From JBBTRN01 sp038065175 (GTDB lineage: Bacteria > Patescibacteriota > Doudnabacteria > UBA920), in assembly GCA_038065175.1 (NCBI GenBank), contig JBBTRN010000034.1, positions 1-29,212 on the forward strand: a stretch of 29,212 nt of DNA, read 5' to 3'. Below, piece after piece: positions 20,641-26,269 of the stretch. A model generated the notes under the pieces. That model did not search any database. It had not been told where the DNA came from and saw only the letters and a list, made by a program, of their open reading frames with translations. The first letter of the stretch is position 1; each line of letters opens with the position of its first letter. A program made the translations under genes and the position numbers.

Positions 20641-21816
20641 TTATTTTTTGCTTTTTGATAACTTGCGAAGTAAGTTAATTTTATCAGTCCTCTCCCATGG
20701 AAATTTCACATCAGTCCGACCAAAATGGCCGTAAGCCGCGGTTTGTTCATAAATCGGGCGTTCTAAATTTAGCTGTTTTATTATATCAGCCGGTTTTAGG
20801 GGGAAAATTTGTTCTATGATTGTTTGCAATTTTTCATCGCCAATCTTGCCGGTGCCATAAGTGTCCACAAACACAGACACGGGTTTAGCCACGCCAATAG
20901 CATAAGCCATTTGTACCAAACACTTTTTAGCAAGACCCGATGCCACAACATTTTTTGCAATATAGCGCGCGGCATAGGCCGCAGATCTATCTACTTTGGT
21001 CACACACTTACCAGAAAAAGCCCCGCCGCCGTGCGGCGCGTACCCGCCGTAAGTGTCTACAATAATTTTTCGCCCCGTGAGCCCGGCGTCTGCCGGCGGT
21101 CCGCCCAACACAAACCTGCCGGTGGAATTAATATAAATTTCAATTTTTTTATTAAACCATTTGCCAAGCACGGGTTTAATGACTTGGTGGATAATATCAC
21201 TGCGCAGCTTTTCAGTAGTTACCTCTTCACTATGGTGCGCCGCGATTACCACAGTAGTTACACTTTTCGGTTTTCCGTTTACATACTCAATTGTTACTTG
21301 CGATTTTCCGTCCGGCCGCAAATAGGGCAGTTTTTTATTTTTGCGGACTTCCGCTAATTTTCTGGTTAAACGGTGCGCGAGCGAAATGGGCAGAGGCATT
21401 AATTCTTTTGTTTCGTCGCACGCAAAACCGAACATCAATCCCTGGTCGCCTGCCCCCTGCTCCTTAAACTCGCCGCGGCCGGCATCTACCCCCTGTGCTA
21501 TATCCGGCGACTGTTCGTGCAATGTTGATATCACGCCGACATCAGAAAAGCAAAACCCGTACTCGGGCTTATCGTAGCCGATTTTTTTAAGCGTTCTCCT
21601 AACAACTTCCTGAATGTCCACATAAGCTTTAGTGCGCGCTTCCCCGCCCACGACCACAAGCCCCGTGGTGGCAAAACATTCTATCCCGGCATGCGCCTTT
21701 TTATCCTGGCGCAGCATCTCGTCGTAAATCGCATCGCTAATTTGGTCGCAGACTTTATCCGGATGCCCTTCGGTAACGGACTCGGAAGTGAATAATTTTC
21801 TGCTGGCTATTGCCAT
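20641..21816 (-). CDS. metK: S-adenosylmethionine synthetase
   Basis: The protein has 391 residues and makes SAM from methionine and ATP. Hallmarks are present: SVTEGHPDKVCDQISDAI at 14-31, HEQSPDIAQGV, the ATP motif GAGDQGLMFG, GGPPADAGLTGRKIIVDTYGGYAPHGGGAFSGK, and KVDRSAAYAARYIAKNVVA. The usual D-P after GGGAFSGK is replaced by C-V (GKCVTKVDRS), a noticeable substitution next to the phosphate-binding loop. SD GGAG lies 8 nt before the ATG and sits immediately downstream of the SAM-riboswitch-like leader, which should shut expression when SAM is abundant. Confidence 0.95.
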   Translation of the reverse strand: MAIASRKLFTSESVTEGHPDKVCDQISDAIYDEMLRQDKKAHAGIECFATTGLVVVGGEARTKAYVDIQEVVRRTLKKIGYDKPEYGFCFSDVGVISTLHEQSPDIAQGVDAGRGEFKEQGAGDQGLMFGFACDETKELMPLPISLAHRLTRKLAEVRKNKKLPYLRPDGKSQVTIEYVNGKPKSVTTVVIAAHHSEEVTTEKLRSDIIHQVIKPVLGKWFNKKIEIYINSTGRFVLGGPPADAGLTGRKIIVDTYGGYAPHGGGAFSGKCVTKVDRSAAYAARYIAKNVVASGLAKKCLVQMAYAIGVAKPVSVFVDTYGTGKIGDEKLQTIIEQIFPLKPADIIKQLNLERPIYEQTAAYGHFGRTDVKFPWERTDKINLLRKLSKSKK

Positions 21817-21830
21817 AAAAAAAACTCCTT

Positions 21831-21929
21831 TTTTATCCTCAATCCTTAAAGGATAGAGATGGCACCTTGCCTTAATTGGAGCATTAAGGTAGGTTGCCGT
21901 CCCGATTGAATCGGGATCTCTGGATAAAA
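21831..21929 (-). ncRNA. SAM-I-type riboswitch (variant) upstream of metK
   Basis: P1 is perfect: TTTTATCC at one end, GGATAAAA at the other. Core motifs in order are CCAGAGA, GGCAACC, a P3 hairpin CCTTAAT..ATTAAGG, AAGGTGCCA, and a small P4 hairpin around ATCCTTTAAGGAT. These match the SAM-I binding core. The P2 arm is only a simple TCCCGAT..ATCGGGA hairpin with no visible kink-turn or pseudoknot loop. P1's 3' strand ends 2 nt from the SD and no terminator intervenes, so control of translation initiation is likely. Confidence 0.82.
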
Positions 21930-21951
21930 GCTTATTTGATTTATTAAATAT

Positions 21952-21980
21952 AATTTATACTACCTTGAAATTTTTGTCAA
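21952..21980 (-). promoter_or_regulatory. metK promoter
   Basis: TTGACA (21980-21975) with TAAATT (21957-21952, spacer 17) or TATAAA (spacer 15). It starts the riboswitch transcript and overlaps the divergent tRNA-Gly promoter. Confidence 0.65.
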
Positions 21981-21993
21981 TAAAAGTTAAAAT
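21965..21993 (+). promoter_or_regulatory. tRNA-Gly promoter
   Basis: TTGAAA (21965-21970), 17 nt, TAAAAT (21988-21993). The start site would be about 6 nt before the mature tRNA. It interleaves with the metK promoter on the other strand. Confidence 0.6.
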
Positions 21994-22005
21994 TGATGCA
22001 GTTTA

Positions 22006-22079
22006 GCGGGATTCGTATAATGGTAGTACGCTAGCCTTCCAAGCTGGTGGCACGGGTTCGATTCCCGTATCCCGCTCCA
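22006..22079 (+). tRNA. tRNA-Gly (anticodon UCC)
   Basis: Acceptor GCGGGAT / ATCCCGC, D-arm GTAT..GTAC, anticodon loop CTTCCAA (TCC) on stem CTAGC/GCTGG, T-arm with GGTTCGATTCC, encoded CCA. Confidence 0.95.
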
Positions 22080-22320
22080 GCTTTCGCTAAAGCTTCAGCT
22101 GGCTTACGCCAGATCACAAATGAAGGTTTATTGAAAACTGGAAAAATTAGTATCAAAGCGAAAGCTGTCCGACGTAGCCTTGGCGAAGTTGGACTATCGG
22201 GCTTCGTTTGGCTCACGCCAATAGAAATTTTCTCAGAAGTTTAGGGATATTAAAATGTTAGTTGACAGGCGAAGTCTGCGCGCCGTAGCTTTAGCGAAGG
22301 CGGGCTAGCAGAGTATTGAC
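22080..22320. repeat. Palindrome-rich intergenic sequence after tRNA-Gly
   Basis: No supported gene. It contains short palindromes GCTTTCGCTAAAGC, CTGGCTTACGCCAG, a GTCC..GGAC arm pair near 22169-22196, and a CGTAGCTTTAGCGAAGGCGGG block near 22282-22304. That block is related to the piece at 29138-29160 near the window end. Confidence 0.5.
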
Positions 22321-22322
22321 CT

Positions 22323-22568
22323 ATGTATTACGTCTACATTCTTCAAAGTATCAATTTTTCTAAAGAACATTATGTTGGTTACTCCAAAGATTTAAAATCC
22401 CGTCTTAAAGCCCACGATTGGGGCGACTCGGTACATACAAAAAAATTCAAACCCTGGAAACTTGTCTGTTATCTTGGTTTTGCCGATGAAAGGTCAGCCA
22501 AAGAATTTGAGTATTATTTGAAAACAGGCTCGGGTAGAGCACTCTTAAAAAAGCATTTGCTCAAGTAA
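22323..22568 (+). CDS. GIY-YIG domain protein
   Basis: The protein has 81 residues, the size of a minimal single-domain GIY-YIG nuclease. It has YYVYILQS (GIY position), YVGYSKDLKSRLKAHD (YIG position and the conserved Arg), KPWKLVCYLGFADERSAKEFEYYLKTGSGRALL with the catalytic Glu, and a C-terminal helix. Relatives are common small putative endonucleases in CPR genomes. Their DNA substrate is unknown, and some associate with repair or mobile DNA. It is the only protein gene on the plus strand here and is monocistronic between tRNA-Gly and its own terminator. Confidence 0.88.
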   Translation: MYYVYILQSINFSKEHYVGYSKDLKSRLKAHDWGDSVHTKKFKPWKLVCYLGFADERSAKEFEYYLKTGSGRALLKKHLLK

Positions 22569-22588
22569 AAAACTAATTTAGTTTTTTT

Positions 22589-22622
22589 AAAGCCGTCCCG
22601 ATTCATCGGGACGGCTTTTTTT
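22589..22622 (+). terminator. Terminator of the GIY-YIG gene
   Basis: AAAGCCGTCCCGA-TTCA-TCGGGACGGCTTT followed by TTTT. The stem is one of the CCCGAT..ATCGGG palindromes. A weaker AAAAACTAA / TTAGTTTTT hairpin lies just before it. Confidence 0.9.
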
Positions 22623-22634
22623 GAAATTTGCTGG

Positions 22635-22946
22635 TTAAGCTGTGGGGGCTGGCGGTGTACTTGCGGTTCTAAGTTTTATGGCTTCCTTAAACGCCTCGCC
22701 TGCTTTAAATTTGGGGGTATTTAATTCCGGAATGGTAATTTTCTGCGAAGGGTTCCTCGGGTTAACCCCAATCCTGGGGGCGCGATGGGAAACACTAAAC
22801 TGGCCAAAACCGGAAATATTAACCTTTTCCCCTTCCCGCAATTTTTCGTAGATCATGGCAACTAAAGTATTCAAATATTTTTCCGTTTCACTCACAGTAA
22901 TGCCTAAACGCGCTGCTAATTGTTCTATTAAATCTGATTTATTCAT
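22635..22946 (-). CDS. hup: HU-family DNA-binding protein
   Basis: The protein has 103 residues. It has the HU/IHF fold: MNKSDLIEQLAARLGITVSETEKYLNTLVAMIYEKLREGEKVNISGFGQFSV with the GFG turn, then RAPRIGVNPRNPSQKI, the DNA-intercalating Pro-bearing arm, and FKAGEAFKEAI. It ends in a short Ala/Pro/Thr tail. It bends and compacts DNA as a dimer. It has its own promoter at 23055-23083 directly after the nusB stop and a leader of about 100 nt with an AACCCC/GGGGTT hairpin. Confidence 0.93.
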   Translation of the reverse strand: MNKSDLIEQLAARLGITVSETEKYLNTLVAMIYEKLREGEKVNISGFGQFSVSHRAPRIGVNPRNPSQKITIPELNTPKFKAGEAFKEAIKLRTASTPPAPTA

Positions 22947-23054
22947 ATATTTATTTAAATAAGGTTAATTATCTTTTCCCCAGAGTAGAATAACCCCCAG
23001 GATCTATGGGGTTCCCTCTTTAGTGGGATTAAACAGGATATTGCTCTTTATAGC

Positions 23055-23083
23055 ATTATAGCAAAACAGTCCGGGTTTTACAA
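23055..23083 (-). promoter_or_regulatory. HU promoter
   Basis: TTGTAA (23083-23078), 17 nt, TATAAT (23060-23055). The -35 lies within GGGACTGTTGTAAAA, which matches the terminal sequence GGGACTGTTG of the MITE at 24110-24280, so the promoter may derive from a mobile-element end. Confidence 0.75.
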
Positions 23084-23091
23084 CAGTCCCT

Positions 23092-23502
23092 TTATACTAC
23101 CTCGTTATAAAGAGCGCCAAGTACCCCGTTAATAAACTTTCCGCTGGCGTCGCCCCCAAAAGTTTTCGCTAATTCCACAGCTTCGTTAATAACCACCTTT
23201 GGCGGCACTTGCTTTAAAAACATTAATTCATAAATCCCAACCCTCAAAACATTACGGTCAACCAAAGAAATTTGGTCAACCGGCCATTCCGGGGCGTGTT
23301 TTACAATTAAATCGTCAATAGCGGCTAAATTTTCTGCCACTCCTTCAGCCAATTGGAAAATAAATTCGGGTTCCTTAATTTCTGATTTGGCATTCTTCAT
23401 CTGTCCTTTGGCTATGGTTTTTATTTTAGAAACCCGGCCGTTAAAATCCCACTCAAACAAAGACTGCACAGCAATGGATCGGCTTAAATGTCTATTAGCC
23501 AT
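23092..23502 (-). CDS. nusB: Transcription antitermination factor NusB
   Basis: The protein has 136 residues from MANRHLSRS. NusB signature: RSIAVQSLFEWDF at the start, VDQISLVDRNVLRVGIYELMFLKQVPPKVVINEAVELAKTFGGDASGKFINGVLGAL at the end. It is all-helical. With NusE (S10) it binds boxA RNA and supports rRNA antitermination. The upstream ATG at 23523 adds seven unrelated residues and is rejected. It sits between rpmF and HU; a 169-bp inverted-repeat element separates it from rpmF. Confidence 0.93.
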   Translation of the reverse strand: MANRHLSRSIAVQSLFEWDFNGRVSKIKTIAKGQMKNAKSEIKEPEFIFQLAEGVAENLAAIDDLIVKHAPEWPVDQISLVDRNVLRVGIYELMFLKQVPPKVVINEAVELAKTFGGDASGKFINGVLGALYNEVV

Positions 23503-23527
23503 AGTTTGAAAAACTAATAACAATAAA

Positions 23528-23696
23528 TTCAGGACTTACGCATTGAGCCAAGTTCGAGGCATTTTCCGAGGATTTTTGGAGGCGTACTCCTGGTACGACG
23601 ACAAAAACCGCAGGAAAATAACAAAGAAATTGGCCAAAGCCGCTTTTAAGGATCCGGCTCCGCCGGTCCTAAAAGCGGCGGTGCGTAAGTCCTGAA
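23528..23696. mobile_element. MITE-like element with 15-bp perfect terminal inverted repeats
   Basis: TTCAGGACTTACGCA (23528-23542) and its exact reverse complement (23682-23696). The interior is itself partly palindromic: GCCGCTTTTA..TAAAAGCGGC at about 23638-23678, and ATTTTCC..GGAAAAT arms around CGTACTCCTGGTACG. It has no coding capacity and lies between nusB and rpmF. Confidence 0.8.
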
Positions 23697-23747
23697 ATTA
23701 TAACTTATGACTCTTGAAGTTATCAGTTATAAATTATCAATTATAAG
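23697..23747. repeat. TTATAACTTA word-repeat spacer
   Basis: Tandem variants of TATAACTTAT / TATCAGTTATAAATTATCAATTATAAG between rpmF and the MITE. The same words occur around the four-helix-bundle gene at 10090 and 10580. Confidence 0.5.
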
Positions 23748-23915
23748 TTATATGACCTTACGTCCTTTATAGTATCCACAATTTTTGCAAGGATAGTGCG
23801 GCATGGTCGAGCCCCCGCAATTTTTGCAAACCGCAAATTTTTTTATGCCCAAAGCATGGTGACTGCGTCTTTGGTTTCTGCCGCTACGAGTTTTATGTTT
23901 CTTAGGTACGCCCAT
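23748..23915 (-). CDS. rpmF: Ribosomal protein bL32
   Basis: The protein has 55 residues: MGVPKKHKTRSGRNQRRSHH start, then a zinc ribbon with CKNC (Cys30, Cys33) and CKNC (Cys43, Cys46), ending YYKGRKVI. It is a component of the large ribosomal subunit, typical length. No SD precedes the ATG. It heads the rpmF-nusB-HU group on the minus strand. Confidence 0.95.
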   Translation of the reverse strand: MGVPKKHKTRSGRNQRRSHHALGIKKFAVCKNCGGSTMPHYPCKNCGYYKGRKVI

Positions 23916-23955
23916 AAAAAATTTAGAAATAATTATTGCTTACAATAAAAATTTT

Positions 23956-24105
23956 TTACCTTGAGCCTGTCGAAAGATGAAAGAAAATTTCACCCTGTCG
24001 AAGACCCTGAGCTTGTGGTTCGACATTGCTTACCACCTTGAGCGCCAGTCGAAACGGTCGAGGGGAGCGAGGTTTGTTTATAAACCGAGTCGAAGGGTAA
24101 AAATT
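23956..24105. repeat. Dispersed CCTGAGC..GTCGAA repeats
   Basis: Several overlapping variants of TTGAGCCTGTCGAA, CCCTGTCGAAGACCCTGAG, CCTTGAGCGCCAGTCGAAA and CGAGTCGAAGGGTAA. The part 24009-24062 matches the insert in glpX relic B. There is no coding potential. Confidence 0.7.
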
Positions 24106-24109
24106 TAGA

Positions 24110-24280
24110 TTAAGGGGACTGTTGCCGAATGAACTTTTTGATGCAAAATGATATGGTTTGAGTAAAATTTCTAAAACAAATTTTGATGTTTACCTGAAAG
24201 GTAAGCGGAAAAATTTTTTTAGGAATTTTGCCAAAGCAGATCGTTTTGGGCAAAAATGACATTCGACAACAGTCCCTTAA
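24110..24280. mobile_element. Foldback MITE, palindromic over its whole length
   Basis: Ends TTAAGGGGACTGTTG and CAACAGTCCCTTAA. The two halves align over about 80 bp (ACTGTTGYCGAATG, CAAAAYGAT, AAAATT, CTAAAA, TTTACC) around a GAAA centre. The GGGACTGTTG tip resembles terminal repeats of IS6-family elements (GGCACTGTTGC type). No transposase lies in the window. Confidence 0.8.
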
Positions 24281-24363
24281 GATAACAGACAAAGATTACC
24301 ACAATCAACAAAAATCGTCAAAGCCCTTACCGCTAAAAACCAAAATTTGATTTTCAAAAGTTA
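24281..24363. other. Intergenic sequence
   Basis: AT-rich gap between the MITE and the terminator of the small-protein operon. No feature seen. Confidence 0.4.
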
Positions 24364-24403
24364 AGGGGCGAAAGGTAATCGAACTACGATTACTCGTTTC
24401 GCC
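24364..24403 (-). terminator. Terminator of the small-membrane-protein operon
   Basis: On minus: GGGCGAAA, then GTAATCG-TAGTT-CGATTAC, then TTTCGCCC and a moderately T-rich tail (CTTAACTTTTG). The stop codon of the last gene lies inside the stem. Confidence 0.7.
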
Positions 24404-24536
24404 CGCGCCGAGCCCTGGAACGGTTGTCTTCCTCGTTGTTTGTTGACCGGCCAGAAAGCCAATCCTTTAAACAAACGAGGGCAAGGGCCACGATGATTCC
24501 AATAAAACCATATGTGGCAATTATTCCCCATTCCAT
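24390..24536 (-). CDS. Small membrane protein 8 of array (48 aa)
   Basis: MEWGIIATYGFIGIIVALALVCL is one membrane span. It is followed by a highly charged tail with acidic (NNEEDN) then basic (RSRARRGRNE) residues, predicted cytoplasmic. GGTGG lies 7 nt before ATG. It starts 3 nt after the previous stop, so it is coupled. No homology recognised. It is the last gene before the terminator. Confidence 0.65.
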   Translation of the reverse strand: MEWGIIATYGFIGIIVALALVCLKDWLSGRSTNNEEDNRSRARRGRNE

Positions 24537-24539
24537 GGC

Positions 24540-24626
24540 CTAACCACCGAGGGCCTTACGAAACCGTTCGTAGGCCCAAATCCCGCAGGCCCCGGCGGCT
24601 AAGCCAAGGCAAATTCCCAAAATCAC
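24540..24626 (-). CDS. Small membrane protein 7 of array (28 aa)
   Basis: GTG start overlapping the previous TGA (GTGA), with GGAGGA just upstream. The product is a Gly/Ala-rich span, ILGICLGLAAGACGIWAY, ending ERFRKALGG. The small-xxx-small pattern suggests helix packing. It is very short, so the call rests on the SD, the overlap and the company it keeps. Confidence 0.5.
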   Translation of the reverse strand: MILGICLGLAAGACGIWAYERFRKALGG

Positions 24627-24826
24627 TTGTCCTCCTCCCTCTTCTTCGCGCCATTAGCACGGAAACCCGCGGACAGAAGCCCGCCGGGAGTAAACCGGTC
24701 AGCCAGCCCCTTTAGGGCCCGGCCGAGAGTACGAAAAAACCACCACGCCCCTGCGCAAGAAAAAAACAACACAAGGACGAAAATCGCCTGACCCAAGTCA
24801 TCAAGCGAACGAAAAAATCCTATCAT
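24623..24826 (-). CDS. Small membrane protein 6 of array (67 aa)
   Basis: MIGFFRSLDDLGQ, then the span AIFVLVLFFSCAGAWWFF, then an amphipathic basic segment RTLGRALKGLADRFTPGG and a charged tail KKREEDK. A very strong SD (GGAGGTG) lies 6 nt before ATG, which fixes the start although the frame stays open for 57 codons upstream. The ATG overlaps the previous stop (ATGA). Unknown function. Confidence 0.7.
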   Translation of the reverse strand: MIGFFRSLDDLGQAIFVLVLFFSCAGAWWFFRTLGRALKGLADRFTPGGLLSAGFRANGAKKREEDK

Positions 24827-24972
24827 CTTCCCCACCTCCATCCCGGCCTCAGCCGGAAAATCTTTTTCACCACAACCGCCAAGCCGACGGTTTTGGCAAA
24901 AATGCAACCAACCGCCAGGCAAAGCGCCGAGACGGCTAGCACAAATAACAACTCCAGGTTTCTCTTGCTCAC
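24823..24972 (-). CDS. Small membrane protein 5 of array (49 aa)
   Basis: GTG start with GGGAGGTGAGGGAG in front. NLELLFVLAVSALCLAVGCIF is a span, a second hydrophobic stretch TVGLAVVV follows, and the tail is strongly basic (KKIFRLRPGWRWGR). Its TGA overlaps the next ATG. This frame competes with the open frame of the next gene's upstream extension; the SD and the hydrophobic product favour it. Unknown function. Confidence 0.6.
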   Translation of the reverse strand: MSKRNLELLFVLAVSALCLAVGCIFAKTVGLAVVVKKIFRLRPGWRWGR

Positions 24973-24993
24973 CTCCCTCACCTCCCAAACCTG

Positions 24994-25227
24994 TCAATTC
25001 CCGCCACCAGGCATAAAATGCGCAGTGGCCTCACCCTGAAGCTCGCCCCGGCTTTTGAGGTACAACATGTATACCCCAATCACAATCGCGAATGCCACAA
25101 GGGCTACCAGTGCCAACGGCCAAAGAAGCTCGTACATAATTCCCCGCCAGAAATTTCTGGCAGTGAAAAATTGCTTAAGATTCAAGAACCGCAAAAACTC
25201 CATAAATTCTACTAAACCTTTTTTCAA
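24994..25227 (-). CDS. Small membrane protein 4 of array (77 aa)
   Basis: A basic, aromatic amphipathic N-terminus (EFLRFLNLKQFFTARNFWRG) is followed by the span LLWPLALVALVAFAIVIGVYMLYL and a soluble tail ending HFMPGGGN. A TTG start is chosen because GGAGG lies 6 nt upstream; internal ATGs at 25203 and 25137 are alternatives giving 69 or 47 residues. I do not recognise the family. Confidence 0.65.
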   Translation of the reverse strand: MKKGLVEFMEFLRFLNLKQFFTARNFWRGIMYELLWPLALVALVAFAIVIGVYMLYLKSRGELQGEATAHFMPGGGN

Positions 25228-25301
25228 AACATGCCTCCAAACCTATAAACCATTCTCTGCTAAACGCTAATTATGATTTACAAATTTGGAAACACAGAAT
25301 T

Positions 25302-25409
25302 GTCATTGCGAGCATAGCGAAGCAATCTATGAACAGATTCCTCACTTCCACTCGGGATGACGCTAGCGTCAGATTGCCGCGCCCCGCCTTCAGCGCGGCT
25401 CGCAATGAC
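25302..25409. repeat. Terminal-inverted-repeat element between array genes
   Basis: GTCATTGCGAGC (25302-25313) and GCTCGCAATGAC (25398-25409) are perfect inverted repeats. The inner pairs AGCGAAGCAATCT / AGATTGCCGCGC and GACGCTAGCGTC add to the fold. This is the widespread GTCATTGCGAG type of intergenic repeat. It separates genes 3 and 4 of the array. Confidence 0.8.
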
Positions 25410-25463
25410 CAAAAATAAAAGAATTAAAGGGCGGGATATAAAAAATGAATCCGTGCCGCCCCC

Positions 25464-25568
25464 TCATCCGAAAAATAACCAAAAGAGGAAAAATAAGATT
25501 GCTCCTATGAGGATCCTGTTTTTCGCTTTCGGTGTAAGGGACCGGATGAATCCCTCGGAAAAAAACAT
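25464..25568 (-). CDS. Small membrane protein 3 of array (34 aa)
   Basis: MFFSEGFIRSLTPKAKNR is an amphipathic, basic N-terminus, then ILIGAILFFLFWLFFG is a C-terminal membrane anchor. GGAG lies 7 nt before ATG. It follows gene 2 by 25 nt. Tail-anchored layout, unlike the other array members. Unknown function. Confidence 0.65.
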   Translation of the reverse strand: MFFSEGFIRSLTPKAKNRILIGAILFFLFWLFFG

Positions 25569-25593
25569 AAGCTGTCTCCATTCATGCTTTTTC

Positions 25594-25692
25594 CTATTCG
25601 GCCATCGCTTTTGCGAAAGCAATGGCCCAAGGCATGGCCAAACATATCAGCCACCCTGTTGCGAGCCCAAGGCTCGCTATTAAAATTCTCAT
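25594..25692 (-). CDS. Small membrane protein 2 of array (32 aa)
   Basis: MRILIASLGLATGWLICLAMPWAIAFAKAMAE: almost the whole product is one membrane span with a central Pro. AAGGAGG lies 4 nt before ATG and clearly marks this start, although the frame is open further upstream. Unknown function. Confidence 0.65.
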   Translation of the reverse strand: MRILIASLGLATGWLICLAMPWAIAFAKAMAE

Positions 25693-25742
25693 CGACCCTC
25701 CTTCTCCCAGGCGTTCGCCCGGGACGTTTTTCTCGGCGAACC

Positions 25743-25865
25743 TCAACGTCCGCCGCAATTTGGGTCGCACGGCTCGGGCCAAAGACCTAAAGCCGAAGCG
25801 ACCAAAAATAATCCAATAACCACCCATATTGGGTGGGCTTGGACAAATTGAGAAAGTCGAGTCAT
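25743..25865 (-). CDS. Small membrane protein 1 of array (40 aa)
   Basis: MTRLSQFVQAHPIW, the span VVIGLFLVASALGLW, then PEPCDPNCGGR, whose two cysteines in a C-x4-C pattern would face the outside if the N-terminus is cytoplasmic. GGAGGT lies 7 nt before ATG. It is the first gene after a promoter and a leader with two hairpins. The frame is open for 21 codons upstream, but the SD fixes the start. Unknown function. Confidence 0.7.
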   Translation of the reverse strand: MTRLSQFVQAHPIWVVIGLFLVASALGLWPEPCDPNCGGR

Positions 25866-25955
25866 CTCAATTACCTCCGGGGGAGGAAACTGGCTTTCGC
25901 CAGGTGCGTCCGAGGACTTTTCGGACACACTATTACGAAAACCAAAGTGGTTTTT
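25866..25955 (-). promoter_or_regulatory. Structured leader of the small-membrane-protein operon
   Basis: Two hairpins precede the SD: GTGTGTCCGA..TCGGACGCAC (about 25903-25929) and CTGGCGAAAGCCAG (about 25889-25902). The second ends 10-15 nt before the GGAGGT. Confidence 0.5.
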
Positions 25956-25984
25956 ATTTTACTCTTGTTTATCGAATATTTCAA
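25956..25984 (-). promoter_or_regulatory. Proximal promoter of the small-membrane-protein operon
   Basis: TTGAAA (25984-25979), 17 nt, TAAAAT (25961-25956), about 90 nt before the first gene. Confidence 0.65.
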
Positions 25985-26044
25985 GCGCATCCTGGCTATT
26001 ACAATTATCGACAACTCAAAAATATAATGCTTTATTTGTCGCAC

Positions 26045-26077
26045 CCTCCTTCGTCCGCCGGAGGCGGACTACGGAGG
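26045..26077. repeat. Nested palindrome
   Basis: CCTCC, GTCCGCC-GGA-GGCGGAC and GGAGG form nested stems. It combines the TCCGCC..GGCGGA and CCTCC..GGAGG repeat types seen elsewhere in the window. Confidence 0.7.
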
Positions 26078-26110
26078 ATTGCGCCTCTATAAAAAATATT
26101 ATTGTGGCGC

Positions 26111-26263
26111 AAAAAAACCGTCTCACCGATACAAAAGAACCTTGGTAAAAATGTCCTTGTATTCAGTTAAACGGCTCTTTAGCGCCCCCAATCCGGTTTA
26201 ACACGAAATTAGGAGCCCGTAGGTCCCCCGAAGCCTTGTGCGAAGGGGAAAATTAACACGCAA
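26111..26263 (-). ncRNA. Candidate small RNA or attenuator leader
   Basis: Transcribed region after the distal promoter. GTTAAACCGG (26202-26193) can pair with CCGTTTAAC (26174-26166), while CCGT near 26174 can alternatively pair with ACGG just before seven Ts (26117-26111), joined by an ATACAA..TTGTAT stem. A CCCC..GGGG hairpin lies near the start. There is no open frame. Not matched to a known RNA family. Confidence 0.4.
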
Positions 26264-26269
26264 CAAAAT

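Noticed and set aside
24110..24292. 60-codon minus-strand frame
   Set aside because: It spans the foldback MITE almost exactly. The product is repeat-derived, with no SD and no promoter.
24827..24997. N-terminal extension of the 67-residue array protein to 124 residues
   Set aside because: The extension is cysteine- and glycine-rich without pattern, overlaps a better hydrophobic GTG-started frame, and the strong SD points to the internal ATG at 24826.
25390..25581. 63-codon minus-strand frame across the start of array gene 3
   Set aside because: It runs into the GTCATTGCGAG repeat. The 34-residue frame with its own SD and hydrophobic helix explains the region better.
26111..26263. 6S RNA, tmRNA, SRP RNA or RNase P RNA
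   Set aside because: Diagnostic motifs of these RNAs are absent; only a generic leader or small-RNA candidate can be supported.
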